A stretch of 64,000 bases of DNA from Oryzias latipes (taxonomy: Eukaryota; Chordata; Actinopteri; Beloniformes; Adrianichthyidae). The notes beneath the pieces are model-generated. The model saw only the letters and a program-made list of their open reading frames with translations. It had not been told where the DNA came from and did not search any database. Positions 8,804 through 19,300 of the stretch are shown in pieces. Numbering within the stretch: the first letter of the stretch is position 1; every line of letters starts with the position of its first letter. The position numbers were made by a program, and so were the translations under genes. The DNA is taken from the NCBI RefSeq assembly GCF_002234675.1, contig NC_019868.2:27666293-27730292 (forward strand), written 5' to 3'.

Positions 8804-11800
8804 GTGGCCTGCATGTGGTAGGGGCAAGTGTTGGGCCTGAATGTGTTCCCCCTGAAGATGACAGAGTTGATATGGATCAAGTGTATCAAAGTGTGTGCCA
8901 GGAGAGTAAAATGGGACGGATACCGGTGATTCAGAATGTTCGAAGACTCAAACAGAATGATGACTTATTCTATGAAAAGGTGATGCTGGGTGGTACAGTG
9001 ACTGTTTCGGCATTACTGGACAGTGGTTCGATGGCTTGTACTCTAAGCTCTAGAGTAATTCCTCAGCTGTTACAACATGCTGTGTTGAAGGACCCCAACC
9101 TCCAACCTACGGACGCTGTGCTAATTGGGTGCGGGGGCTCGAAGACCTTACCAGTGGGCATGTGTGACATTGCGATGGAACTCTATGGATGCAGTGTGTT
9201 AGTCCCTACTTTGGTGGTGGATGACCAGAGCGAGGACTTGATTGTTGGCAGTAACCTGTTAAGGTACGTGATTAGTGGCCTGGAGAAGGAACGTCTTGAC
9301 AGTGACACTACAGCGCGTGACTGCGAGAGTGATTCAGGACAGCAACTGCTGAGTTTAATAGCTGGAGTGGAGACAAAGGTCCCAGATGCGGTGGGAACTG
9401 TCAAACTCAGGAAAGCTGTCACTCTGGAGCCTGTGACCGAACATCTGGTGTGGGCCAACCTGCAGTTGGTGGACAAACAGGTTGCAGGCAGTGTAGTGGT
9501 AGTTGAGCCTACGCGTGCTAGAACCAGACCAAGATCAGTTATAGTCGGAAGATCAGTTGCTATTCTGAGGGAGGATGGTTGGCTGCCTCTCAAAGTGATC
9601 AATCCATCTCACAAACCTGTAACCATTAAACGAAACGCTAAGTTGGCTGATGTGTCTCTCTGTGAGACGGTTGAGTTTGATGCTGATCGGTCTGCAGTTA
9701 GTCAGCAGGTGCAGTTCCATGGCGACCGTGTGACCGTGTCCAGCCTTGTGTCCGACACGTCCACCTTGCCAGACCGTCCTCAAGTCGGACCACTCACTGT
9801 AGCCAGTTCACCTCAGTCAAAGTTGGGTGAACTGGGTTTATCAGTCATTGATGTTGAGTCGTGTGAAGTTTCTCCGGCGTACAAAGCTAAATTGACAGAT
9901 CTCATTGTGAAATACCAGTCTATCTTTTCTAGGGAGAAGTTAGATTGTGGTAAGGCCACTGGTTGCCTACACCGTATCAGAGTAACAGATGACAAACCTT
10001 TCAGATTTCCATGTAGGCGCATACCACCGACCCAGTATGAGAAACTCAGAGAAGCTCTGAATGAAATGGAAGAGCGTGACATTATAAGGAAGTCCAGCAG
10101 TGAGTATGCGTCACCCCTTGTGGTGGTCTTAAAGAAAAATGGGGATTTAAGAATTTGTAATGACTTCCGCTGGCTTAATGCTCGCACAGTCAAGGATGCA
10201 CATCCGCTTCCCCATCCGGCGGATGCATTGTCTGCTTTAGGTGGTAATGCCTTCTTCTCAACGATGGATTTGACCTCTGGCTATTACAATGTAGAAGTTC
10301 ATGAGGACGACAAGAAATTTACAGCCTTCCCTTCGCCATTTGGTTTGTATGAGTACAACAGGATGCCCCAGGGCCTTTGTAACAGTCCGGCGACGTTCAT
10401 GAGGATGATGTTGGGCATTTTTGGCGATCAGAACTTTCTCAGTCTGTTGTGTTATTTGGATGACGTTTTGGTGTTTGCTCCCACTGAGAGTCTGGCCCTT
10501 GACCGTTTGGAAATGGTCTTTCAGAGACTCCAGTCACACAACCTCAAGCTCGCGCCAAAGAAATGTAATTTCTTGAGACGTTCAGTTAAGTTCCTGGGAC
10601 ATTTCATCAGTGCCGATGGCATCCAGTCTGACCGAGATAAAGTGGCGGCAATCACATCCATAACGGAATCTGACCTTATGGAGAACGGCACGAATATTCC
10701 TTCACGCCGCAAGGTCCGTTCTTTCCTGGGTATGGTGGTGTACTACCAACAGTTTATTGAGGGCTGTTCCGCCATAGCTAAGCCGCTGTTCAGACTTACA
10801 TCTGGTTCTGGACGTCCACGCGGAGTTGGCAGAAAGCGCCATGTTCAAACGAAGCTTGGTGCTGATGATTGGACTGATGAGTGTAGGTCAGCTTTTAGCA
10901 AACTCAAACAGGCATTGTTGGACCTGGTCATGCTTGCTCATCCTAACTTTGATGAACCATTTTTGCTCTCTGTTGATGCCTCTGCTGACGGTTTAGGCGC
11001 TGTCTTGTCACAAGTTCCTGTTGATGGTAAAATAGCGAGACCTATAGCGTTTGCAAGCAAGTCCCTCAGTTTTGCTCAGTCAAAATATCCTGCGCACAGA
11101 TTAGAGTTTTTCGCACTCAAATGGGCAGTGTGTGATAAATTTCACTATTGGTTAAAGGGTCATCCGTTCACTGTGTGGACGGATAATAACCCCTTAACCT
11201 ATATTTTGTCCAAAGCTCGTCTGGATGCGTGTGAGCAGAGGTGGATAGCTAAACTTGCTCCGTTTCAGTTTGACATCAAGTACATTCCGGGACCTCGTAA
11301 TGTCGTTGCTGATGCTCTGAGCAGGGAGCCATTTGTGCAGTCCAGCGCATCTCATCTCTTAACCAGAATGCCATATGCTGAGTTGCTTGCTGGGGCTGCT
11401 GCAGTGGGGGCCACTGGCATCCAGGATGCTTTTCGATGGTCTGCTAACCCACGTGATGTGACTTCAGTGTGTGGTCAACCTGTCGCTATGCAGTGCGCAA
11501 CAGTTGTTCAGTCTGGTTCTGTTTCGTCCGATGAAGTTGCTGCTGTGTTCGACCGCGTCGGAAATTTGAACTCGGAGTTGGTCCAGCATGCTATGCTTTT
11601 GCCTCAGTTTCCCCAGACAGTCCTGATGCCCCCACATGTTGGCTCAGCAGTTCTCTCTCTTGATGAGTTGGCAGAAAAACAAAGGACAGACCTGGAGTTG
11701 AGCAGAGTGATTTTCTTTTTAGAAAGAGGAAGAAGACCATCAAGGAGGGAGCGAGCCATGGAATCTGCTGGGGTCGTAAACTTTTTGAGGAGCTGGGGGA

Positions 11801-13365
11801 AACTCACTATGAGAGATGGGGTTCTGTATCGTGTGGCTGTACATCCTGTGACTAAAAAGAAATCCTACCAGTTTGTTGTTCCTGTTTCCTTGCGCCGCAA
11901 AGTTTTGTGTGGTGTTCACGATGAAGCGGGTCATCAGGGACAGCATAGGACTCTTTACCTGGCGAGACAGAGGTTTCATTGGCTTGGGCTTTCTAGCGAT
12001 GTGGCGGAGTATGTTAAACACTGTAGACGGTGTGTGGTTTCTAAAGCACCTGAGCCTGAAGCTAGGGCGCCTCTGGAGAGCATTCATACCTCTGAACCTC
12101 TTGAACTGGTTTGTGTTGACTTTTGGTCGGCTGAAGACTCCAGCAACAGGTCCTTGGATGTGCTCGTCGTCACTGACCATTTCACCAAAATGGCGCACGC
12201 GTTCTTGTGTCCTAATCAGTCGGCCAAAGCAGTTGCTCACCAACTTTGGCACAACTACTTTTGTGTCTATGGATTTCCTAGACGGTTACATTCTGACCAG
12301 GGTGCCACTTTTGAGAGTGCGCTCATCGCGGAGTTGTTGAGTGTTGCCAGGGTACAAAAATCGCATACTACCCCCTACCATCCAATGGGTAACGGTTCGT
12401 GCGAAAGAATGAACCGTACTCTAGGCAACATGATTCGAGCACTGCCCCCCAGAGCGAAACATCGTTGGCCTAATGCCTTGAAATCCTTAACATTTGCTTA
12501 TAACTGCACTGTGCACGAAACAACAGGCTACGCCCCGTTTCTGCTAATGTTTGGGCGAGTGCCACGTTTGCCGGTGGATATTATGTTTGGCTCTGTTCTT
12601 CATGATCAGGAGGTTGTGGACTATGACCGTTACGTTGAATCCCTGCGCAAGACCATGAAAGAGGCTTTGGCCGTGGCGCAGTCAATGGCAGTGAAACAAC
12701 TTCAGCGCCATTCACAACTGTACGACAGGAAAGTGCGTGGTGCACCAGTAGATGTGGGTGATCATGTGTTGTTAGCCAACAAGGGTGAACGTGGGAAGAG
12801 AAAACTCGCTGATCGGTGGGAAAATACAGTCTATGTCGTGCTTGAGAAAAATGATCAGAGCCACACTTTCAAGATTCAGAACCCCACGAGTGGGCGTTCG
12901 AAAGTTGTTCATCGTAATCTGCTCATGCCTGTTAATTTTCTGCCTCTTCATGGCTCTGACATCACTGCCCAGGAACCGAGTATTTCCTCGGTTTCAAGCT
13001 CTGTGGATGCTAGGGATGACAGGTCTGCAAGTGATGTTTCCTCTGCATCAGTTGAGTTCAGAACGAGAGTTTGGGTGTCTGAGCTGCCGTCAGCATCTGG
13101 CAGTGTTTTGACGATTGAGGAAAACGGTCCGCAGGGTGTTGCAGTGGGTGATGACGCATCAGACGCGAATGCTGGAGTGTGCGACCCTATTCCTGCAATA
13201 TGCCCAGACTTGGAGACTGTTGCCCCTGACTCTGTTTTGACTACTGACTGTACTGTGCTCACAGTTGACAGAGTCCCTCCCCGCAGATCTAGAGCTGGAC
13301 GTTTTCTGAGACCAGTGACTCGACTTATTGAAATGATGCACCAGAGATCTGCGTCGGCCTTTTGA
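8713..13365 (+). CDS. pol: Gypsy pol polyprotein (protease, RT, RNase H, integrase)
   Basis: Open from 8713, just after a TGA, to the TGA at 13363-13365: 1550 residues in the -1 frame relative to gag, with no ATG near the start, so expression as a Gag-Pol fusion is expected. Numbering from 8713: aspartic protease with DSG at residues 103-105; reverse transcriptase with LDDV in the YLDD box at 581-584; RNase H around 750-860 including SVDASADGLGAV; integrase with an HHCC zinc module starting at H1069; and the DDE core at D1136, D1195 and E1231, a D-D-35-E spacing. A GPY/F-like module follows around 1330-1390, and then a serine-rich tail. All catalytic residues are present and the frame is unbroken. 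The domain order identifies Ty3/gypsy. I do not assign a named family. Confidence 0.93.
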   Translation, partial: PSVLSLFCTRSHEGRVFQSSETKCTAAGKLGGLHVVGASVGPECVPPEDDRVDMDQVYQSVCQESKMGRIPVIQNVRRLKQNDDLFYEKVMLGGTVTVSALLDSGSMACTLSSRVIPQLLQHAVLKDPNLQPTDAVLIGCGGSKTLPVGMCDIAMELYGCSVLVPTLVVDDQSEDLIVGSNLLRYVISGLEKERLDSDTTARDCESDSGQQLLSLIAGVETKVPDAVGTVKLRKAVTLEPVTEHLVWANLQLVDKQVAGSVVVVEPTRARTRPRSVIVGRSVAILREDGWLPLKVINPSHKPVTIKRNAKLADVSLCETVEFDADRSAVSQQVQFHGDRVTVSSLVSDTSTLPDRPQVGPLTVASSPQSKLGELGLSVIDVESCEVSPAYKAKLTDLIVKYQSIFSREKLDCGKATGCLHRIRVTDDKPFRFPCRRIPPTQYEKLREALNEMEERDIIRKSSSEYASPLVVVLKKNGDLRICNDFRWLNARTVKDAHPLPHPADALSALGGNAFFSTMDLTSGYYNVEVHEDDKKFTAFPSPFGLYEYNRMPQGLCNSPATFMRMMLGIFGDQNFLSLLCYLDDVLVFAPTESLALDRLEMVFQRLQSHNLKLAPKKCNFLRRSVKFLGHFISADGIQSDRDKVAAITSITESDLMENGTNIPSRRKVRSFLGMVVYYQQFIEGCSAIAKPLFRLTSGSGRPRGVGRKRHVQTKLGADDWTDECRSAFSKLKQALLDLVMLAHPNFDEPFLLSVDASADGLGAVLSQVPVDGKIARPIAFASKSLSFAQSKYPAHRLEFFALKWAVCDKFHYWLKGHPFTVWTDNNPLTYILSKARLDACEQRWIAKLAPFQFDIKYIPGPRNVVADALSREPFVQSSASHLLTRMPYAELLAGAAAVGATGIQDAFRWSANPRDVTSVCGQPVAMQCATVVQSGSVSSDEVAAVFDRVGNLNSELVQHAMLLPQFPQTVLMPPHVGSAVLSLDELAEKQRTDLELSRVIFFLERGRRPSRRERAMESAGVVNFLRSWGKLTMRDGVLYRVAVHPVTKKKSYQFVVPVSLRRKVLCGVHDEAGHQGQHRTLYLARQRFHWLGLSSDVAEYVKHCRRCVVSKAPEPEARAPLESIHTSEPLELVCVDFWSAEDSSNRSLDVLVVTDHFTKMAHAFLCPNQSAKAVAHQLWHNYFCVYGFPRRLHSDQGATFESALIAELLSVARVQKSHTTPYHPMGNGSCERMNRTLGNMIRALPPRAKHRWPNALKSLTFAYNCTVHETTGYAPFLLMFGRVPRLPVDIMFGSVLHDQEVVDYDRYVESLRKTMKEALAVAQSMAVKQLQRHSQLYDRKVRGAPVDVGDHVLLANKGERGKRKLADRWENTVYVVLEKNDQSHTFKIQNPTSGRSKVVHRNLLMPVNFLPLHGSDITAQEPSISSVSSSVDARDDRSASDVSSASVEFRTRVWVSELPSASGSVLTIEENGPQGVAVGDDASDANAGVCDPIPAICPDLETVAPDSVLTTDCTVLTVDRVPPRRSRAGRFLRPVTRLIEMMHQRSASAF
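8794..8800 (+). promoter_or_regulatory. Candidate -1 frameshift heptamer
   Basis: GGAAAAC directly before the gag stop codon, read G-GAA-AAC in the gag frame. The A-site part fits a classical slippery site but the P-site part does not re-pair perfectly after slipping. No better heptamer is seen in the overlap 8713-8803, so how pol is translated is open. Confidence 0.3.
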
Positions 13366-13687
13366 ATGTAGCAGTGTGATTGAGGTTTCTTTTTATGCTA
13401 ACAGTGTTTGCAACATTTTTGTAATGTTGTCTTTTTGTGTTTTCAGTTTTTTTTTCTTCTTTCCTGGAGTCATGTATTACAGTTGCATTTGTTTGTGATA
13501 TGTAAGTGGGCATATTCTTTTCCATATGTGTGTGGATAGGTTTTGGCCATTCCTTTCTTCACGCTGATCCTTTGGGATGTTTTTCTAAACTGGGATTTGT
13601 AACTGTAATTGTATCGTACCTACTCCTCAGAGTGTTGGGACCGGTGTGTTTGGGTTCCTTTATACATGCTTTATTTTGTGTAATTCT
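13366..13687 (+). other. Gypsy 3' untranslated segment
   Basis: Between the pol stop and the polypurine tract. T-rich, no third frame of convincing length and no envelope-like protein. Confidence 0.6.
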
Positions 13688-13698
13688 AGGGGGGTGAA
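13688..13698 (+). other. Polypurine tract
   Basis: AGGGGGGTGAA immediately before the TG of the 3' LTR, where plus-strand DNA synthesis is primed. One T interrupts it. Confidence 0.7.
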
Positions 13699-14185
13699 TG
13701 TAACGGGTTTACAGAAGTATTATATAATTACACAAAATTGTATTTTTTTATTTAATTTATTTTACATCTGGCAATTAATTAGCATGCCATCAGGGTCCTT
13801 TAGACTTGGGTATAAATTCATGCTCCCCCTCCCTCTCTTCCCTTTTTGCCATTCTAATCGGGAAGAGGTGAGCATGATGAAGATCTGTTTCTTTGTACTC
13901 AATGTTGGTGCTAATGTGAACTTTTTATTTTTAGTTTTGGGGCATTATCTGACTGCAGCACGTGTTGATGCCATATTTTGTTACATGCAGGTATGTTTAC
14001 CCTTTTTGCCATTCTAATCGGGAAGAGTTTTGGGGCATTATCTGACTGCAGCACGTGTTGATGCCATATTTTGTTACATGCAGAAAATAAAGAAAACTGC
14101 TCCAAGAAAGTTCCTCCGGTGTCTCGTGGCTTCATGGTGCACAAAAATCACACAACGCAGAGCAGAGACCAGAAAAACGGTTACA
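13699..14185 (+). repeat. 3' LTR of the gypsy element
   Basis: 487 bp, identical base for base to 6599-7085 when read line against line. Contains the same TATA box, 67-bp intron-like insert, spliced-looking copy and AATAAA. Confidence 0.93.
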
Positions 14186-14323
14186 CAAGCTCCTAATGAA
14201 CTCTCCATGCGTGGATGCAGCCCTTCTGCACACACCAACTGCTCTGTCTGTTCTGCAGCCGATGTTCAGTGAACACTTTCAAAAACCCTGTTAAGTTGGT
14301 TTTTTTATATGTAATTAGACATT

Positions 14324-14548
14324 TTAAAGACCCAGTTAGATGAAAATGGTGTTTTTGGTGGAGTGCGGTTGCTCGCCATCGGTCCTGCCCACATCTCAAA
14401 GGGGAATTTCTGACCGACTCCTGCCGCTCTGCAGAAACTTTGTCCCAAAAAACGACTTTTGTGGCTAAAAACTGCTTTATCTTTACTAAGAAACCACCAG
14501 GAACGCTTTTAGAATAGATCAGAAGTTGTTTGGGGGACTTTTAATACC
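14324..14548 (-). mobile_element. MITE family A, copy 3, internally deleted
   Basis: Begins TTAAAGACCCAGTTAGATG and ends TTGTTTGGGGGACTTTTAA. The middle keeps the CTGCCGCTCTGCAGAAACT landmark. About half the usual length. Confidence 0.55.
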
Positions 14549-14708
14549 TATTGTATATAACTATGGACGGCTTTTTGTGCCATTATTCAAAGCTCAACAC
14601 TCACTGTTTTGATAATAAAACTTTAAAAATGTTGTGTGCCGAAAGAATTATTTTGTATTTGAAACCGAAAAATGCACAAAAATATTTTCACTGGAGAGAA
14701 ATTCTGTA

Positions 14709-14790
14709 ACCATTGTGCTATCCTATGCACTTTAACATTGGGAGTTGGGTCATCTAGACCCACTAGACAGTGCTCTGAACCTTGCAACTG
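14709..14790 (+). mobile_element. piggyBac-like MITE, truncated copy
   Basis: Starts CATTGTGCTATCCTATGC and includes ACATTGGGAGTTGGGTCATC and TCTAGACCCACTAGACAGTG, shared with the fuller copies at 17330, 31427, 50766 and 56810. It loses homology after GCTCTGAACCTTGCAA. Confidence 0.6.
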
Positions 14791-16200
14791 CAAAATAATT
14801 TTTTCGAGCACACAAACATTTTTAAAATTTTCTGCTGAAAACAGTGAGAGCGCTTGGAATAATGGCACAAAAATCACTCCATATATAACTTTAAGGTTTT
14901 CTACCCTGTAGTTCACTTTCATTCCACTTGGGGCAGTAGAAGGGCTTTTCTTGCTAAGTGGCTAAAACTTTATGGTGAGAATACCTATAATTCATCTATT
15001 TAAATGACTACCTGCTGTATTGAAGGATGCAAAATTTGTTGATAATTAATTACAGTTTCACCATGTTAAAATGTGTGGATCAAATCTGGGTAAATTAGGG
15101 GCTTTATTACAGAACACGCATTTTAAACTAACATTATTCCAAACAAAAACGTACCAAATCACCCAACTTATCATTATCGATACCACTTATATGATAAGAA
15201 CTTATAGTGCAAATATATTTTTTAAAGATTTCAAAAGAGTTTTTAAAAAAACTCCAAAGAAATAGAATTTTCTTGTCACTTCTGCGATGCAGTGGGCTTC
15301 ACAGGGTTAGATGTGGTTCTCGTTATTTTAGGTGCTTGTTTCATCATCGTTCGTCACGCTGATTACATCGGCCTCTAATTTGGCTGGTGAACTTTTAATC
15401 TCGTCGTCCTGATTAGCTTGTTCAAACAAACCAACTCTCTGTAATCATTTCACAGCTGCAGGAGAAACGCTTTCATCTACTGAGAATTCATAACAGAAAC
15501 CCAGAGTGGGAGTCACCTCCAGCAGTTTCTCGGGTCATCGTCCCGTCATGTGCTTTTGTTGTAAATGGGCGTCTTTGGGCGTCTGTCCGTCACGCACTGA
15601 AGCTTGACATCGTATGTTTGCAGGAAACGTGGTCTGAGAGCCTGAGCAGTATTTAGCCCGCTGCTCAACGCTGGTAAACCCTCTGTGTTTGACTTTATGA
15701 TGCCTTCTGCAGATAGTCCTCGGGTTTGGCCCCTTACACGCTCTCTGAGCCGTGTCAAACCCAACAAAAAACAACTCCAACCTTTAACAGGCGCTGCCAT
15801 GGTGGCCTCGGCCGTTAAACTGGACCTGTTGTGAGGATTAAAGCACCAATTTTCTGGTAGATCGCAACCCTTTGACCAAACGCAGCCATGGGGAAAAAGC
15901 AGGACAATGCAATGACATCACCTGCCTTTAGTTTATCTGTGCCCCCCCCACATCCTGGATGGTTACATATGTTCTCCAGAACTTCCTGGACGGCATTCCA
16001 GCAGCATCCATTGTAATCAGAGAGCTTCCTTACGTCTTTACAGTCACCTATAGAACCAGGAGTCCGGTTCTGCTCCCCGCTGACAGGCTTACACGTAAAC
16101 AAAGGTGCCAAAACAAAGGCATCCCCCTCCCCGCTTCCTGTGCGAGTTTGAGCCCCCCCTCTTGTGCAGTAACAGCAGAACAAACTCATCTAACAACGGG
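14791..16200. other. Gene-free stretch 3' of hopx
   Basis: AT-rich to about 15300, then mixed composition. Several short open frames on both strands without recognisable domains. No gene is supported. Confidence 0.4.
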
Positions 16201-16206
16201 TTTATT
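16201..16206 (-). terminator. Candidate hopx poly(A) signal
   Basis: TTTATT on the + strand is AATAAA on the - strand, about 145 bp downstream of the hopx stop codon. It would give a short 3' untranslated region. Confidence 0.4.
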
Positions 16207-16350
16207 TCTGTGAGCACAGCAGTTATATTTCCATCAACACAAAAGCATTTTTACATTCTGCAACAAAAGGTAGTATCTTCCTCCATGAAGCTGGGGGGGG
16301 GGGCAGCCAGCCAGCAGGACCACGGTCTGCAAGGCGGGGTGGACAAGGTT

Positions 16351-19300
16351 TTAATCCAGCACGGATCCCGCCTCAGCTGGAAGACCCTCCGCCTTCCTCC
16401 AGTACGCATTTCGCCACTTGAACCATTTCTGCGAAGAAACCAGAGAGAAAAAACCCGTCAGAGACGCCAGAACCGACCAGAACCTGCAACAGCTGCTCGT
16501 CACAGACGGACTCAGTTCTGACATGAATATTCCTGAGAAATTGCACAGGTGGACTTCTTCAGCTGTCAAGAAATACATGCAGCCCTTTACAAGGTCAGCC
16601 TTAGGGCTCTGGCCATGTCTCCATGCAGACAAAAGGACCTGAAGAACTGAAGAAGAGAGGAAACCCGGTGTTCATAACAGGGTTGGGTTAAGACCCAGCT
16701 CCTCTGTACTCTCAGGGATCTCTGGTTACTCTTCATCAAACCTTTATGGCTGGATCCCAGTGCTAGGTCACACTGGCTTTAGCAAGCAACCACTTCCAAT
16801 AAAAAGTCGACGTACACGTACGATTCGAGCTTCCGTGTTCAGAGCCAATTTTCTGGCTTTGCGTACAAAAAAAGACACGGCCATTGAAAGATTTGGCAGT
16901 GACGTGCGGGTGGCGTCCTTTATAATTCACAGAAGTGCCGACCGTTTGAAAATCAATCACGAAGGAGAAATTGATAATAGCGGTTTGTGCCCAGCTGGAA
17001 TTATACGACACCAAGTCCTTCAGACATGAGAAGAGAGCTGTGAAAGACAAAATCCGAAGCACGATTCACCAGGTTTACTCCGCTGTGAGTAAACCTACGG
17101 TAAGCTTTCAGTGCATTAACGCCCGTCTACTGTTGACGCACTGAACTCAACAACCAGCTGATTCTAAAGAGGAGAAAATCAGCTTTGCGCTGATGTGCAA
17201 CTCTTTACGATAGTGTTGCACATCAGCACAAAGTCGATTTGGAAATCTGCTTTTTTTCAACATCAGAATTAGTAAAAAGCGTTTGTTGTTTAGATGTCGC
17301 CGGCGACATCTCTGGTGTTAAAGGGTTAACCCTTGTGCTATCTTAGATGACCCCCCCTTACATTGACATGTTCTTCCTACCATGACAAAGGTGGATAAAG
17401 GTGGAAAGATTTCATGTAATCCATGGACACCAGTGAAGATCACAAATCATTGAAGAAAAAAGGCTCAGAGCACTGTCTAGTGGGTCTAGATGACCCAACT
17501 CCCAATGTTAGAGTGTCTAAGAAAGCACAAGGGATAAAAAAAAACAGACAGATGCTTACAAGTGAAACCACAAACCTACGCTAACTTATTATAAGATGCT
17601 ATGCTAACCAATGTTTATGTATGTTATTATAATGTTGCTTTTTTATTCCCCATTAAGAATGTATTAGATTAGTATATTTTAAAGCCCTTTCATTTAACAA
17701 TTAGTCCAGCACTAAACTCTGCTTTCAACTTAAATCTGTGTTTTCATTACATAACTAAAAAAGTTTGAAATGTGCTACAGAGGTAGATATAGTGAAATTT
17801 AAAGTGTTTCAGAAAAGGCAAATCTGACATTTTTAATGATTGTTAGTTAAGTTTGATTTAAGTGTAGCTTAGAAAAACCTTTAAGTTTCAATACTTCCAG
17901 TGCAATCATGGAAAATCCCCAACAACGTTTATCTGGATGTTTGGCATATTTTCATCTCCACACCATGCCAGAATGCCGGCGCTGACCGGCACTGACCGGT
18001 CCATTTGTTGTCTGGAACAGGCGAGTGTCGCTCTGCAGAGTTCAGGTTTAAGCTCCCTGGGGACAAACCACATCTGACACAATCTCAAGCATTGGCAAGG
18101 AAAAAGGAGGGAACCGCCTCTCCGACACGAGACCAGGGCCGCTGGTTGGAGCCGTGCACGTGGCTGGAGGGAGGCTCCTCTGGATTAAAACACATGGCAT
18201 TCTCGTTTGCGCTCATCTGGGATTACTAAATTGTTTCCAGAAAAACTTTTCTGCAGCTGCAAACGTCTTTCTGTAAATCAGGTCCATGTTTTTTTTGCTG
18301 CTGCTGTCACTCTAAGGAACGACTCATTACTCACACGCCAAGCCTGAACACATATGATCCGCACAACATCTCTGGTCATTTTCCCCTCTGCATTGGACTT
18401 GATTACATAAGGAGGCGTTTTAATCTCAACGCTGACTCAGCAACGCTGAAAACAAACAAAACGCTCTGTGGCAAAAAGCTCAAACATGCAGCAGGGAGGC
18501 CGGAGCCAGTTCCAGAGGTTATGAATGCCAAATGGGGAGTGGTGGTTGGGTTGGGTTCCTTCGTCTAAACCTCCTCCAGTGTGTACTTTGTTAGCAAATA
18601 CAAAGACACTCGACAGGAGGGATAGAAAACTGCTGTCTCTGAACGGGGCTCTTTGATGACGGGCCAAACCTTTACCTCACCGCCTGGACCGGGTTTTCCT
18701 GTCAGGTTCTCCCACCCAATGGAAGCACAGCACAGGGTGGATTACAACCTCTATGGAAAGACGATCAATTATTCCTGAGGTCATGAAGACGAGCCTTAGC
18801 AGTAAATCGGTGTGAATGTTCACAGGAAGCTGCGTCCCGATGAACGCGGTAGAAAAGGACGCTGCAGCAAGAAACCACTTTAGTAGCAGTTTGAATGTAA
18901 CAGAGCTGTGACTGTTGGGGACAGATTAGGAACCGGATCTATAAGGAGGTTCCCATTTTCTGCTGCTGATACATAAAGCTTTGAATGGTTTAGCACCAAA
19001 ATACACGATTGACCTTCTAGGCCCAGTGTATACCTCATCCGGATCCGGTCTTCTGTCATTTCCTCAGGCCTCAGTATGGATGCTGCAGGTTTTTGGGTTG
19101 TCCGGGTCCATGGAGGGTCATAGCGACCGCATATTGAAGGGAGCGCAGGCGTGTCTTATAGTTCCCCACCTCAGGGAACGTCGTGAAAATGGAACGTACC
19201 ATTGTAAGTGTTTTAAAGTATTTACAGGGATAATGGACGTTACACACACCTATGACAAACGGGTGATGCCATTGTACGGTGTTCTTTCGCCACAATGGCT

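Larger units (their letters stand above)
6599..14185 (+). mobile_element. Full-length Ty3/gypsy LTR retrotransposon
   Basis: A 7587-bp element bounded by two LTRs that start TGTAAC and end GTTACA. The sequence CAAG lies directly outside both ends (6595-6598 and 14186-14189), a 4-bp target duplication. Order: LTR, primer-binding site, gag, pol (protease, reverse transcriptase, RNase H, integrase), polypurine tract, LTR. Integrase after RNase H is the Ty3/gypsy order. No envelope frame is present. Both LTRs are identical base for base by eye and neither gag nor pol contains a stop or frame break, so the copy is young and possibly still competent. It lies between hopx and the left edge of the window and interrupts no gene that I can see. 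Confidence 0.95.

Noticed and set aside
9183-12252. Antisense frames of 139-170 codons under gypsy pol
   Set aside because: Shadows of the coding strand of pol.
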